A model generated the notes under the pieces. That model was not told the origin of the DNA. It ran no database searches and worked only from the letters and a program-made list of their open reading frames with translations. A stretch of 64,000 nucleotides of DNA from Porodaedalea pini. Taxonomy: Eukaryota; Basidiomycota; Agaricomycetes; Hymenochaetales; Hymenochaetaceae. Location: assembly GCA_002794775.1 (NCBI GenBank), contig NBAY01000003.1, positions 1,178,001 to 1,242,000 on the forward strand, read 5' to 3'. Shown here piece by piece: positions 22,042 through 33,451 of this stretch. Positions within the stretch are counted from its first letter, which is position 1, and each line of letters opens with the position of its first letter. Both the position numbers and the translations under genes were made by a program.

Positions 22042-23858
22042 TCAATGTACCACTTCGCTGGTGACGACCCTCCGTGCCCAGCGCTCCTGCTCCGTGAGCA
22101 AGTCCTCAAGGGGAAAATATAAAATCTGGTACCGGTCGTTCTTTCTAAACAGATCCACAAGTCAGTCCATGGCACCACACTGGAAGAAGAGGAGCAACAA
22201 GTGTGGACAGCGCGACGCACCCGACTTTCTTAGGTTTCAGCCGGAAGAAATCGAGCACTGTGGTGTAATCGACCTCGGGTAGCGCAGCTTTAGGGATTGC
22301 CTTTGAAGTCTGTGGAACTTGCTCGGCCCCCATGTCATCATCGTCCAGAATCTCAATGACCTCTCTGCCCATAGTAGCAGAGCCGCCCGGTGCACGCAGA
22401 CCACCCCTTACGCGCTTCAAGTCGCGTACACTGCTCCCCACATCCTCGTCTGAACGTCGCTTCTTGTTGTTTTCTATACTGTCGACGCTCATGTCTCTTT
22501 CTTTATGTGTCCGAGGATGTAGCACTGTGTTGATTATCTTTGAAGGTGAAATGCTGTGGTGATGTTTACTCTCTGTTGTGGAGGCTGAAGAATCTTGTCG
22601 TAATTGTGATGAGGAGAATTGTGCGAGAGCGGCCTTGCGAATTGGTGTCTTTGGACGTCTGTACGTAAATCAAACGCGTGCCAGTCAGCAAGAAACAAAG
22701 TGAAGGAGGCTTACCGGGACGGATCAAAGCATAATAGATTAATCGAACCATCTCTGGCACGCTCGTATCCAACAATCGTGCGCGAGTGGCCCTTGTTCTG
22801 GAGAACAAGCGGCATACGGTCCGTGAGCACGACAGGGCTCGCTCCACGTAGTGCTTCGTCCACGGTCGTCTTCACCTTCGCCCGGAGCCGCATCTCATGC
22901 GATTCCCGCGAAGGTTCTGAGAAATAAGCAACGATCCACTGTAGGACAGCATTTGCGCTCGATGCGACGTGCGGGAAGTCAACGAGACGGCTCGGGATAC
23001 CGCGCGAGAGGAAGGCAACGTGCAGCTCGGCGGTGCCGATCCATTTCCTCGTGCCGACTAGCTCGTGCTTGAGGTCGGCAGCGCCCTCGGCGTCGAACCC
23101 CGCGCGCCAGGCATCCTCGATCCATTGCTGGAGGTTGCGTACACCTGGCGGCGAAGGCTGATCGAGCGCTGGGAAATACATCGGTTGTACTTGCTGGTCT
23201 ATGAGCGCAGTACATGCCATGAGGAAGTTTCGGTATCTACGTATACTTGCATTAGACTTTTTATGTCTGGCAGATGAAATAGCCAGTTTCCTAAGTTTCT
23301 TACCCACATCCCCAGCCCATGTCCCACCCTTCGCTACCTACATGCACCATACCCTCATAGCATAGAGCTGCGCGGACTGTCTGACTCTTTGCATGTGACC
23401 TCAGTAAAGCTTGCTTCAGTATGGGTATGATACCTTCGGTTATTTTAGCAGGTTAGATCGGTCGGACCGCGTATGTCTCTCTGTATGACGCACCCGGAGT
23501 AAAGTTAGAGGGTGGAGACGTATCTTGCGAGCGATGCCAGAAAACATTCTGTTTTGCTGGGGGAGGCAATTTGACCTTCTCGGCCTTCTTTGCGGATTGC
23601 TTCGAGCTGGTAGTAACGAAGGGGCTTCCACCCCGAATCGTGTCTGTGGAACTTGACAAGTCGATGACGTCCGGCGAACCTACTTGCGACTCTGAGAGAA
23701 TCAGCAAATATCCCTTGTACTAACCCATGAGAAAACATACGGTTCGGAGCAAGGTCAAAATGGTGCTCGTAGTGTGCCTGCCTTTCGGAAACAGATTCTT
23801 TGGTGAGCGAGACATGGCAAATTTCGCAATCTACCTCGACGGGTCGGCTTGAGACCAT
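22042..23858 (-). CDS. ZUP1/ZUFSP-type K63 deubiquitinase (peptidase C78)
   Basis: Cysteine protease of the UFSP fold; human ZUP1 cleaves K63 ubiquitin chains at damaged DNA. Exons (minus): 23858-23741, 23691-23494, 23433-23304, 23236-22715, 22658-22221, 22144-22042; 502 aa. It has an N-terminal zinc finger (CEICHVS...HYEHHFD). The catalytic triad is visible: Cys148 in GWDMGWGCGYRN, His299 in KGHSRTIVGYE and Asp320 in LLCFDPSR; the His-Asp spacing of 21 equals that of human ZUP1. An inserted basic/acidic loop (about residues 335-450) separates the core from the last strand, NDRYQILYFPLEDLL. Two SUMO-interaction-like motifs occur (see findings). An upstream exon at 23957-23907 (seven Asp codons then VEIL) joined to 23870 could extend the N-terminus. 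Confidence 0.88.
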
Positions 23859-24032
23859 AAGACAGTACTCCTGAGCATCTCACTGTATGAGCTGCATAAA
23901 AGACACGCACCCGTTCATACTGAGAATTTCTACGTCGTCGTCGTCGTCGTCGTCCATAGCTACGAGCGTGCGGCGCAGCTCGCAGTCTGAATTGACGCGT
24001 ACCGTGACCCGCGTCATTTAAGGGAACGTGAT

Positions 24033-24040
24033 TCACGTGA
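24033..24040. promoter_or_regulatory. Palindromic E-box in the ZUP1/PSMA7 divergent promoter
   Basis: TCACGTGA, 84 bp before the PSMA7 ATG and 175 bp before the ZUP1 ATG. The sequence is a perfect 8-bp palindrome of the Cbf1/bHLH type. Its use is inferred. Confidence 0.4.
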
Positions 24041-24123
24041 TCCTCCCTAAGACGCCGCGCGTCCTGCGTTCGCCGCGTACGCATCTTCTTCGCCGTTCTC
24101 TCCTTTGCTCAATTATTTCAGTC

Positions 24124-25399
24124 ATGTCTCGCTCTTACGATCGCGGTCAGCATTCTCCCGTGTTCACTCGCCTCTGGTCTGAACTCAACGTTTGTTTGCA
24201 GCTCTGACCGTCTTCTCGCCCGACGGGCATCTGTTCCAAGTAAGATGACCGTTGCATTCAGGCAGGCGCCCTCTTACAATGCAATGTAGGTCGAATATGC
24301 CCTTGAGGCTGTCAGGAAGGGGACATGTGCTGTGAGTAACGCGTAGTAATAGTTTCGGATATCATTGATCATGGTCAATACGTTCACAGGTTGGCGTACG
24401 GGGCAAGGACGTCGTAGTGCTGGGCGTCGAGAAGAAATCTGTCCTGCAACTCCAGGATCCTCGGACAGTCCGCAAGGTCGTCATGCTTGATGATCATGTC
24501 TGCTTAGGTTATGCCGGTGCGAATCTATCTATAGCGTCGTTAGAACATAGAATTGAACATAGCGTTCTTTTCTCCTCTCGCAGGACTCACCGCGGACGGA
24601 CGCGTCTTGATTGACAAGGCGCGAATCGAATGTCAGAGCCATCGCCTAACCGTAGAAGACCCTGTAACCGTGGAGTATATCACCCGACACATAGCAGGCA
24701 TCCAGCAGGTATGCGTGGTATTTGCTTCCGCATGTCGCATTTCTGAAACGAAAATGGACCGCGCTAGCGTTACACGCAGTCGGGAGGTGTGCGACCGTTT
24801 GGGATCGCCACTCTCATCATTGGTTTCGACCCCCACGACACAAAGCCGCGTCTCTACATGACGGAACCAAGCGGAATCTACAGTGCATGGAAGGTGAGTG
24901 GTACTCTCGCACAAGAGTGTGAAATGTGAACTGACAGAACTACTTCGTAGGCTAACGCGATTGGCCGCTCGTCAAAGACTGTGCGGGAGTTCCTTGAAAA
25001 AAATCATAAAGACGACATGACGCGGGAAGAATCCATCAAACTTACCGTCAAAAGTTTGTTGGAAGTCGTGCAGACCGGTGCGAAGAACATTGAGATCAGC
25101 GTCATGGATGGGTACGGAAAAGTTTCGGTGCGTATTTTGCGCCTCTCCTTGTTCGGATTCCATTTCGATCTTCGCGTCAGAACTTGGATCTTGCGCAGAT
25201 TGAGAGTATCGTCTCTGAGATTGAACGCGAAAAGGAAGCAGGTAATGCCGAATATTATGATGCATGTTGGACTTCCGTGACTCACGATATATTCTGCACA
25301 GAGGCGGAAAGGAAGCGTACGAGGTTGGCGGCGACGGCTGCCGGGCAGGCCGCAATGGGCTCGCGAGCGGAAGGAGATGCACCAGCATCCGATGCATAG
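24124..25399 (+). CDS. PRE6: 20S proteasome subunit alpha type-7 (alpha4)
   Basis: Structural alpha-ring subunit of the 20S core. Exons 24124-24145, 24202-24239, 24290-24331, 24390-24516, 24584-24708, 24768-24893, 24951-25127, 25181-25241, 25302-25399; 271 aa. The alpha signature [21 protein letters not shown] is complete, followed by [70 protein letters not shown] and [19 protein letters not shown], which together select alpha4 (PSMA7/Pre6) over the other alpha subunits. The C-terminal tail after [14 protein letters not shown] is a short Ala/Gly extension not found in animals. Here the conserved motif reads [10 protein letters not shown] where other species have AFAGLTADAR. It shares a short promoter with ZUP1. 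Confidence 0.95.
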
Positions 25400-25618
25400 A
25401 CGTGTTTATAAATTGTATTTTTACTTACTACTTACAATTCAGTGCACGTACTGTACGTTCTGCCAAAGCAAAGCGTGAGCTGTGGCTGTACGATTAGTCT
25501 AATAAGGAAAGCAAATCATTGAATATTATCCGTGACCTGACACGCACTCAATTCACTCGAAACTCTCTGTCGCGTTCGTTCTCTTGCTCATTACCTACCT
25601 AAGGCGATCGAGCACAGA

Positions 25619-28600
25619 ATGGCGGCAAATGCTCCGACCAGCTCTCTTTCTGTGTCGAAGAAACATATAATATGCTCAGAGATTCTATCCGTCACCTCTG
25701 CCATGCGCAAGAATTCGCGCTGGGCCGCGAGCGCACAGACGCCACTTTACTCTCGAGATGACGCGCTTGCCGCGAGTTTGGGCCTCAGGCGCATTGGAGG
25801 GAGCTCTGATGTACTGCATGGGTCTGCTAGGCAGGAGGTACGGCTCATGGCGGGTTTCCTTGAGCTGAAGAGGGAGGTCCGGGACGCTGGTGGTACGTAC
25901 ACGTCTCCATACGTGTCCCGTAGCTACCACTTGGCGCACTATGCACTAATGACTCACCTCTCATGCTAGATATTGACGCCTTTCCACTTACATCACTCCT
26001 ATCCCCCTTTTTTGCGTTGATCCGCTCACCTTTGTCAACTGGACCAATTACCTCCGCCGCACTCGCGGCCCTCCACACCTTCTTCGTCTCTGGATTCATT
26101 TCCGCTGACGCGTCAGATCTTGAGCCCGCTCTTGTAGAGCTTAGCAGCACCGTCTCGAACTGCAAGTTTGAAGCGAGTGACGCGTCCAGCGACGAAGTTG
26201 TGCTCTACCGCATCATGGCTGTCATCCAGCAGTGCATGTGCGGGCCCGCAGGCAAGCGGCTTGGCGATATCGAGGTGTGTGAGATGCTGGAGACGGTCCT
26301 GACTACATGTTGCCAGATGAGACTCAGTGGTGCGTATCTAATTTTACGACTCGCATCCTACTTTTATTGATGACGATTTGATTGAAAAGAGATCCTTCGG
26401 AAATATGCTGAGTCGACTATGCACGCCGTCGTACGCCAAATATTTAGTCGTCTGCATTCGCTTGATCCTGAGGAGGAAGAGAGGAAAGTCGCGAACTCGG
26501 ACGCAGAGTCGCCCGACAATGAATTGAAGATGACCGTCCAGACGACGCAGAACCCTTCGCCCAATACTCCACCCGCAGTAAAGGAAGACAATACTTCGAC
26601 GCCACTACGAACAAGTGGAGATCTTCCGGAAGAAATCCAGATAAATGCACATGGAGTTGGACAGGGTACTCCTGACCAAGTCCCATCACCGGTACCTAGA
26701 AGTGAATGTACGTATAGCATAATAAATCCTAGCATTCTCTGGTTTGCTGATGAACACTAAAGATGGGCTGCCATCTATCATCGAGCTTCTTCGCGTCCTC
26801 ATCAATATTCTGGACCCAAATGATCGCACGCATACCGACTCGACCCGTCTCACCGCCCTTCGTATCCTCAACACCGCATTTGAAGTCGCTGGTTCCCAAA
26901 TAGGCGTATATCCCACATTGACGAGCATCATCCAAGATGACGGATGCAAGTACCTCTTCCAGCTCGCACGCGCAGACAACCCGAACGTACTCTACATGTC
27001 GCTCCGGGTTATTTCGTCCATGCTAGAGACAATGCGCACTCATCTAAAGCTACAACAGGAGCTTTTCCTCGCATTCACGATCGATCGCCTCACACCTGCC
27101 GCGCCGACGAGGGCACAGATCGCGAGTATGGCGCAGCAGAGAGGGCTCATTGCGTCACCACGGCCTGGCACACCGGTTCCTGGCACACCGAACCCGTCGA
27201 CGCCATCATTCACCGAGGCGGAAGAGGAGAATGTCGGGCCACCCAAGCCGGCAATACCTCCTGCAAAGGGCGAGACTAGGGAACTCATGTTAGAAACTTT
27301 GAATCACATCGCTCGATATCCGGGCTTCATGGTCGACCTCTTCGTTAATTATGACTGCGACGTCAATTGCGAGGATCTGTTTGAAAAGCTGGTGGACTTC
27401 TTGACCAAGGTAGTCTCGAACCTTTAAAAAGTTTCGACTGACTCAGATGTTGTTCCTAGGGTGTATACGGACTACCTGTTACAGGCCCTCGCGAACTGGC
27501 TCAACAAACGTCGCAACTCCTGTGTCTTGATTTACTGCTTGAATTTATCAAGGACATGAGTGACAGAGCTAGTGGGGTGCGTTTCGTTATAATCCATCCA
27601 GAGTGTTCACCCTCTTATACATTTTTTTTTGGCCTTTTCAGGGAGAAGGGCCATGGCCACCGGTTTGTGCAGGCATAATTAATCGTAATCGTCTCTAACA
27701 GCATTTGAATTCTCGCAGGATCTCCCATCCCCACACGAACTTCTGGAGTCAAAATCGCGTAAACGACTTGTTCTCACCGGTGCTTCACGCTTCAATACCA
27801 AACCAAAAATTGGACTCTCGTTCTTAGAAGAGAACAAGCTGATCTATGCGGACCTTTCTAACTCGGTTGATCGTCCGAAGAGTCTTGCGAGATTTCTGAA
27901 GAGCTGCGGCCGGCTCGACAAAAAACTCTTAGGAGACTTCATCTCGCGACCGGAGAATCTTGATGTATTGAGGGCGTTCATTGAGCTGTTTGACTTCGAA
28001 GACGTGGGTCGCTGAACCTTGATCGTGGGCGCTAAACTTACACACGTAACTTCTGACAGAAACCTGTGGCCGAAGCCTTAAGGGAGCTTCTCGAGAGCTT
28101 CAGGCTCCCAGGTGAATCTCAGCAGATTGCGCGTATCACCGAGACATTCGCTGAAGTCTACTTCGCAACTGGACCTGGTCTGTAAACAGTATTGCTCACG
28201 CATGAGTTAGTCTGATGCGCCCTCTATTTAGCGGACATCAAATCACAGGACGCAGTCTACATTCTAACATACTCGATCATCATGCTGAATACAGACTTGC
28301 ACAATCCCCAAGTCCGCGTAAGTAAAGCCCTGTGTTACGTCAACAGCCTAAGATTCACGACCTCTTAGAAACGAATGACTTTGGAAGATTACCAAAAGAA
28401 TCTACGCGGTGTAAATGACGGATCTGACTTTTCTACTGAGTTTCTCGTGAGTAGCTGTGTGAATTTCCGTTACCTTACTCAATGGCGACCTTTGTCAAGA
28501 ATGCGGTCTACGAGTCGATCCGCAAGCGCGAAATAATAATGCCAGAAGAACATACTGGTCAAGTAGGTTTTGGCTATGCCTGGAAGGAACTGCTTGCACG

Positions 28601-31172
28601 AACCCGTGTATCTGGTGAGTACCTTTTATACGTACTTGGATTGCATGTAACACCTCCAAAGGTAGACTATACAGCAGCAATTCTTCCGCATTTGACCTTA
28701 CCATGTTCAACGCGGTGTGGAGATCTGTCATAGCTGCCATTGCTTTTGCGTTCACGACTTTTGATGATGACTATACTGTGCAACGCGCCATCACAGGCTT
28801 TAGACAACTAGCGACACTAGCTGGTCACTTTAACCTTCCTGAGGTCTTGGATTACGTGGTCGTTTCTCTCTCACAAGTCTCAAGTCTAGTGCCCGAAACA
28901 CTCGTCACGCGAGTCCCTCGTTACCCTGTAGTCGAGGTGGAGGGGCAAGATGTGACTGTGTCATCTCTATCTGTCAAGTTTGGCACGAACTTCAAGGGTC
29001 AACTGGCGGCAGTAGTACTTTTCACGATTATTAATGGCAATGGCAACGCTGTCAGAGAGGGATGGACTCAGGTCCGTTTACAAACAGGTCTAAGTTTATG
29101 ACTATTGACGATCTGGAATAGATCTTTGAGATTTTTCAAAATCTTTTCCTGCACTCATTGCTTCCCGGATCTATGCTCAAAATAGAGGATTTCATAAGTG
29201 GTATACCTCTACATGCAAACGTGCCTACGCCTCGCCCGACAGGAAGGGGAGATGGCGGCCTGCTCTCTGCATTGTCATCATACCTTCTGACTCCTTATAG
29301 CTCAAGTGCTGAGGCGATACCAGAAGCGACCGACGCAGAAATTGAAAACACACTCTGTACAATTGACTGCTTAAGCGCATGTCGACTGGAGGAGTTGTAT
29401 GTTCAAATTCCGTATGTCTTCCTACTCATTTGTTTATTGACATCATCATTGACGTATTTGGTTTTCCAAGTGCTCTGGGAAATGAGTCTCTCGTCTGGGC
29501 CGTTAGAGCCCTTGAGGCATTGGCACATGAACGCACAGTGGCAAGACTGAAACAGGAGATTGACGACACGGTTGCACCGAACTCACCTAACCCATATCGC
29601 AGGGGCCCTTCACCGCCTCAATCTCTCTCCTATGATCCTGCTTCCGTCTTCTTGCTCGAGACGATGGTCAGCATTATCTCGAAAACACCACAATACATCG
29701 AAGAAACATGGCGAGTGGCCATTCCAGTCCGTCTGCAGCCTTTTTAACAGTTTTTCTTGGTACACAGGCCTGTTGCTTACGAGCATTTATCGGCTTTACT
29801 ATCTTCGGCGTCTAGTTACAGTGTTCTGCTTGTTGAGCGTGCTATAGCAGGGCTATGGCGCTTGTTACTCATCATCGCAGACAAGGTGAGTGACAATTAT
29901 TATTTTTGACCCAATTCGCTTTACTTAACACCTGATAGCCCTCATTACGAGACCAACTATACGTCTCTTTGGACCTGATAGGAAACCTGCCCGCAGCAGT
30001 GACTAGTTCGGTTGGAGAGCAGATCATTGCCGGCGTCATCCAGCTTGTTAAGACGCATCGCGATATAATTCGGTCACAAACAGAATGGGGCCTAGTATTT
30101 GCCTTGATGCGTTCGTCGATGAGGCAGCCGGCTGCTTCTCGACAATCCTTTGACTTGCTGACAACGCTTGTCGCTGATGGCCCTGAGCAATGTGTGTCGA
30201 CGGACAACTTCGGTGGACTAGTCAACCTCTTGGATGAGTATGCCTCGGCCGCTGGTTCAGCTGTCGAAAACGCAGGGCATCAAGATAAGCGGAAGGAGTC
30301 AGAAACTCCGTTGTTGTGAGTACGGTGGTATTACTAAGAGGGTTTGGCATTGACAGACAGCCTCTTAGTGAGCTCGCTCTTCAGCGTGGAAAGCAATCCG
30401 TCGACCTCCTTTTCGACCTGAAGAAGTTCATCCCCCGATTTGCGGAGAACGAGCACATGCCTGCAGAGCAGCTCTGGAAGCAATGCTGCCTCCCTCTCAT
30501 CTCTGCACTCTCGCGGCAATCCATGAACGCCTCGCGGGAGGTGCGACACGCGGCGCTCATCCACCTGCAGCGTGTCCTTCTAGGCCAGCAGGTCCTCCTG
30601 CCGGGCATCGAGGGCCAGTCTGACATGATCTTTAACCGCGTCATCTTCCCGCTGCTGGATGGCCTGCTGCAGTCACAGGTCGCACGGCGAGATCCGCGCG
30701 GAATGCCCGAAACACGTCTGCGCGCGTCGGTCCTACTGTGCAAGGTCTTCATGCAGCTTGAGGTGAATGATGAAGCGAAGGAGAAGGACATCCGCGTTCT
30801 GTGGATTGAGATCCTTGACCTACTTGATCGGCTGATGAACGCTGACCGACGAGACCAACTCGTATGCCTTGTTTTTCTTGACTGGCTCCTATTTGGCATT
30901 GACGCTCCTTTTCTTAGTACGAGGCTGTCCCGGAGTCGCTGAAGAACGTCGTCCTTGTCATGAACACAGTGGACATTCTCGTTCCTCCATCGGCCGAAGA
31001 CCAGAGGTCCAAGCGACAAAAGGAGCTCTGGGAGGCCACACACGAGCGCATTGAACGCTTCCTTCCTGGGTTCCTGGACGAGGTCATACCCTCACCACTT
31101 CCGCCTGCACCTGCGCCCCCCGCCGCCGCACCAGAACCTGCGCCAAATACAGAACCCTCCGCACAATCATGA
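25619..31172 (+). CDS. GEA2: Sec7-domain ArfGEF, GEA1/2-GBF1 type
   Basis: Guanine exchange factor for Arf1 at the early Golgi, needed for COPI recruitment. Eighteen exons: 25619-25892, 25970-26329, 26390-26707, 26763-27409, 27460-27576, 27642-27662, 27719-28003, 28060-28177, 28232-28317, 28369-28446, 28500-28614, 28662-29071, 29122-29411, 29471-29710, 29768-29885, 29939-30315, 30357-30861, 30918-31172; about 1537 aa. N-terminal DCB/HUS regions are followed by the Sec7 domain: [14 protein letters not shown], the catalytic Glu finger [15 protein letters not shown], and [15 protein letters not shown] with [19 protein letters not shown] regions follow ([18 protein letters not shown]). The tail is Pro/Ala-rich. 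The intron 29711-29767 appears to have a GC donor. All phases close. Confidence 0.94.
29711..29767 (+). other. Putative GC-AG intron in the ArfGEF gene
   Basis: Only the donor GCGAGT after ACATG gives the frame (Trp split TG/G, then PVAYEHL) that matches the next exon; no GT donor nearby has the right phase. Confidence 0.65.
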
Positions 31173-31341
31173 GTTCATTTTCGCCGCGCACACCATCATC
31201 ATGTACTTTGCTTTCTCCAATATTTATTTCGCATTAGTCGAACGCAACCGTCCTACCCCTAAATTACTACATACGTCAAAGATAAAATGAAATATAGATC
31301 TAAAAGCGGGATAAATAGCTTGCAAATGTATTTGAAAAGAG

Positions 31342-32679
31342 TTAGAAGAACTTCATCTTCGATAGCCTGCAAGCGGGAAAAGTTCAATGAAAGTCAGATT
31401 TGCAGCGGAAAAGAAAGGATGACATGTGGAAGTACGCACCTCACTCTACTGTAGACGGCAATTAAGGTGATAATAGGCCCAATGGAGTACGCTATAAGCC
31501 GCATAATATGGCTCGCATGGCTATTCGAGAATGTAGACCATGCGCCACCGAGGTGAGCGGCGTATAAGAAGAGAGGGTATACAAGGTAGCCCGACACTCT
31601 ACAAGCAGTTGCGAGCGATCAGAATATTAAATACTACTGGGTGGGACAAGAAATGTTAATGAATGACGTACCTATGATATTTCCACATACTTCTGGCCTT
31701 CATCCCGCCACCAAACGCTGCGCCGCCGAACCAGACGCTCGCACAACCGATGAACATCTGAACCGATAGCCAGCCAACAGCGACGATACCTATGGTCTAC
31801 GGAGCAGCATATATCGAGAGGGCGCGAGTACCATATGTTGGAAAGAAACTTGTAAGTCATTGCGACACGCACACCTCAAGGAAGCACAAAACAAAACAAG
31901 AAGGTAGGAAAGAGAGAGGATACGTACCCCATGCCACGTCGTGAAGTGCTTCCGCGCGTTGATCTCCTTGTTATAGTAGATCACCCACGTCCCAAGTGCG
32001 AGGAGGGGTGCGCCCGCGAGGAGCATGTACAGTTGGTGGCGCACGAGCCCCGCCGCCTTAGTCTTTGGCTGGTTTGTCGGCTGGAGCGTTAGGATACCTG
32101 TGGGCACAGTGAGAACATGTATGAGTCCTTGGATAGAAATGAGGAAGGAAGGCTGTTCAAAATGGCGCACCGAGAGTGAAGAGCCCAACAGCGGCCATTT
32201 GCAGCGGCGGATGGTACGCGAACCAGGACAGGGAGCGCGGGTTGCTCGACGAAATGAGATACGCGGTGTATACCACAGAAATCTGAGGGATGAATTAGCT
32301 TTCTGTTTGCTCTCAAGTTGTCTGCATGGAATAATGAGACGTACGGCTGTGAATGTCTAATTCGCGACGAACAAGAATGCGCCTCCATAGTCAGCTACAC
32401 GTCGCCCTCAAAAAGAAAAGAGTTCGAAAGAAAGGGGCTCACCAGCGCCGCAAACCTCGCTACACCATCGCCCGAACGGCCCTCACGCCTCACGCGCACC
32501 AGCTCCGCCATCGACAAGCGCGCACCCACCCCCGTCCCAATCCCCCCACTCGCACCGTTCGCACCAGCACTCTTCGTCGTCAGCGGCACATCCAGACCAT
32601 CCACGCTGTCCACGCTCTCACGCGCCTCCGAATAGCGCGCGGCGTGCATCCTCCGCAACGTGGTCGTGTTCGAGGGCAT
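31342..32679 (-). CDS. Cytochrome b561-domain membrane protein
   Basis: Transmembrane b-haem protein, probably moving electrons from ascorbate or a similar donor across a membrane. Seven exons (minus): 32679-32443, 32356-32345, 32282-32171, 32097-31928, 31796-31672, 31598-31440, 31366-31342; 279 aa. About 80 disordered N-terminal residues precede six hydrophobic helices. Candidate haem His: FAYHPPLQ (residue 107), LVRHQLYMLL, FTTWHGTIG and KYHRVSGYLV, the four-His pattern of the family. The family resemblance is to CYB561D2-like proteins in fungi (KAAGLVRHQ; TTWHGTIGI). The second exon is only 12 nt, forced by phase. The C-terminus SKMKFF is cytosolic. Confidence 0.85.
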
Positions 32680-33451
32680 CTTGAGCTACGCGCGCCACGT
32701 ACGAATATACGAATAGGGTAGGTCCGGCGGGGCGCACGCACACTGCACAGCTTCGATTGAGCAGAGATATGCTGATACTGGGATACTCAGCAAGACAGAG
32801 AGCTCAGGCTGCAGTTCTCTCGTAAACGCGCTCGCGTTGCCGGAAGCGGCAATTGAGCATATTGTATAAGTACGGCTGAGTGCATACGTGGCACTGCGAA
32901 ACAGATGTGAGAGTCGATGCGAGAGCACCGCACCGCTCTGGACGTGGTCTCACGTTATAGCCTCCTCTGCTCAGTAAACAGGCACGCATACATGTAGTTC
33001 TACCCAGCGCTTAGGATCTGAGACTCGCATCCATTCAACCATTCAGAGTGCCCGTCATTGTTCAAATTAAAAATATGTAATTATACATAGTCGTACGCCC
33101 TCTTTGGTCCCGCAGTGAAACCGGCATTAGGGAAGGCGGCAAGCCGGGGTTGCACAAATAGGATATAACAGGGAGAGGGCAGCGGTCTAGTGCGGGCGGG
33201 GGCGGATGGTATGCCTTCGTGAGACGTCGTAGTAAGTGAGCGCTGCGCTTGGAGATGTGAAAGAGTTGAAGAAAGGAAAGGAGAACGGGTGAGAGGTGAG
33301 GAAAGGGACAATGAGACTGACATTAAGACAGGAATTGAGAAGGGGAGGCAGAGGATGGGGGGAAGACCAGGTAAGAAAAATATTGATGCAGATAATTATG
33401 ACACGACGCCAACACCACCGCCCGACGCCAGAGCAGACAGTACGCACTTAA
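32680..33451. other. Intergenic, b561 promoter and SDR 3' region
   Basis: 772 bp; nothing recognisable beyond likely promoter sequence of the b561 gene. Confidence 0.5.
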
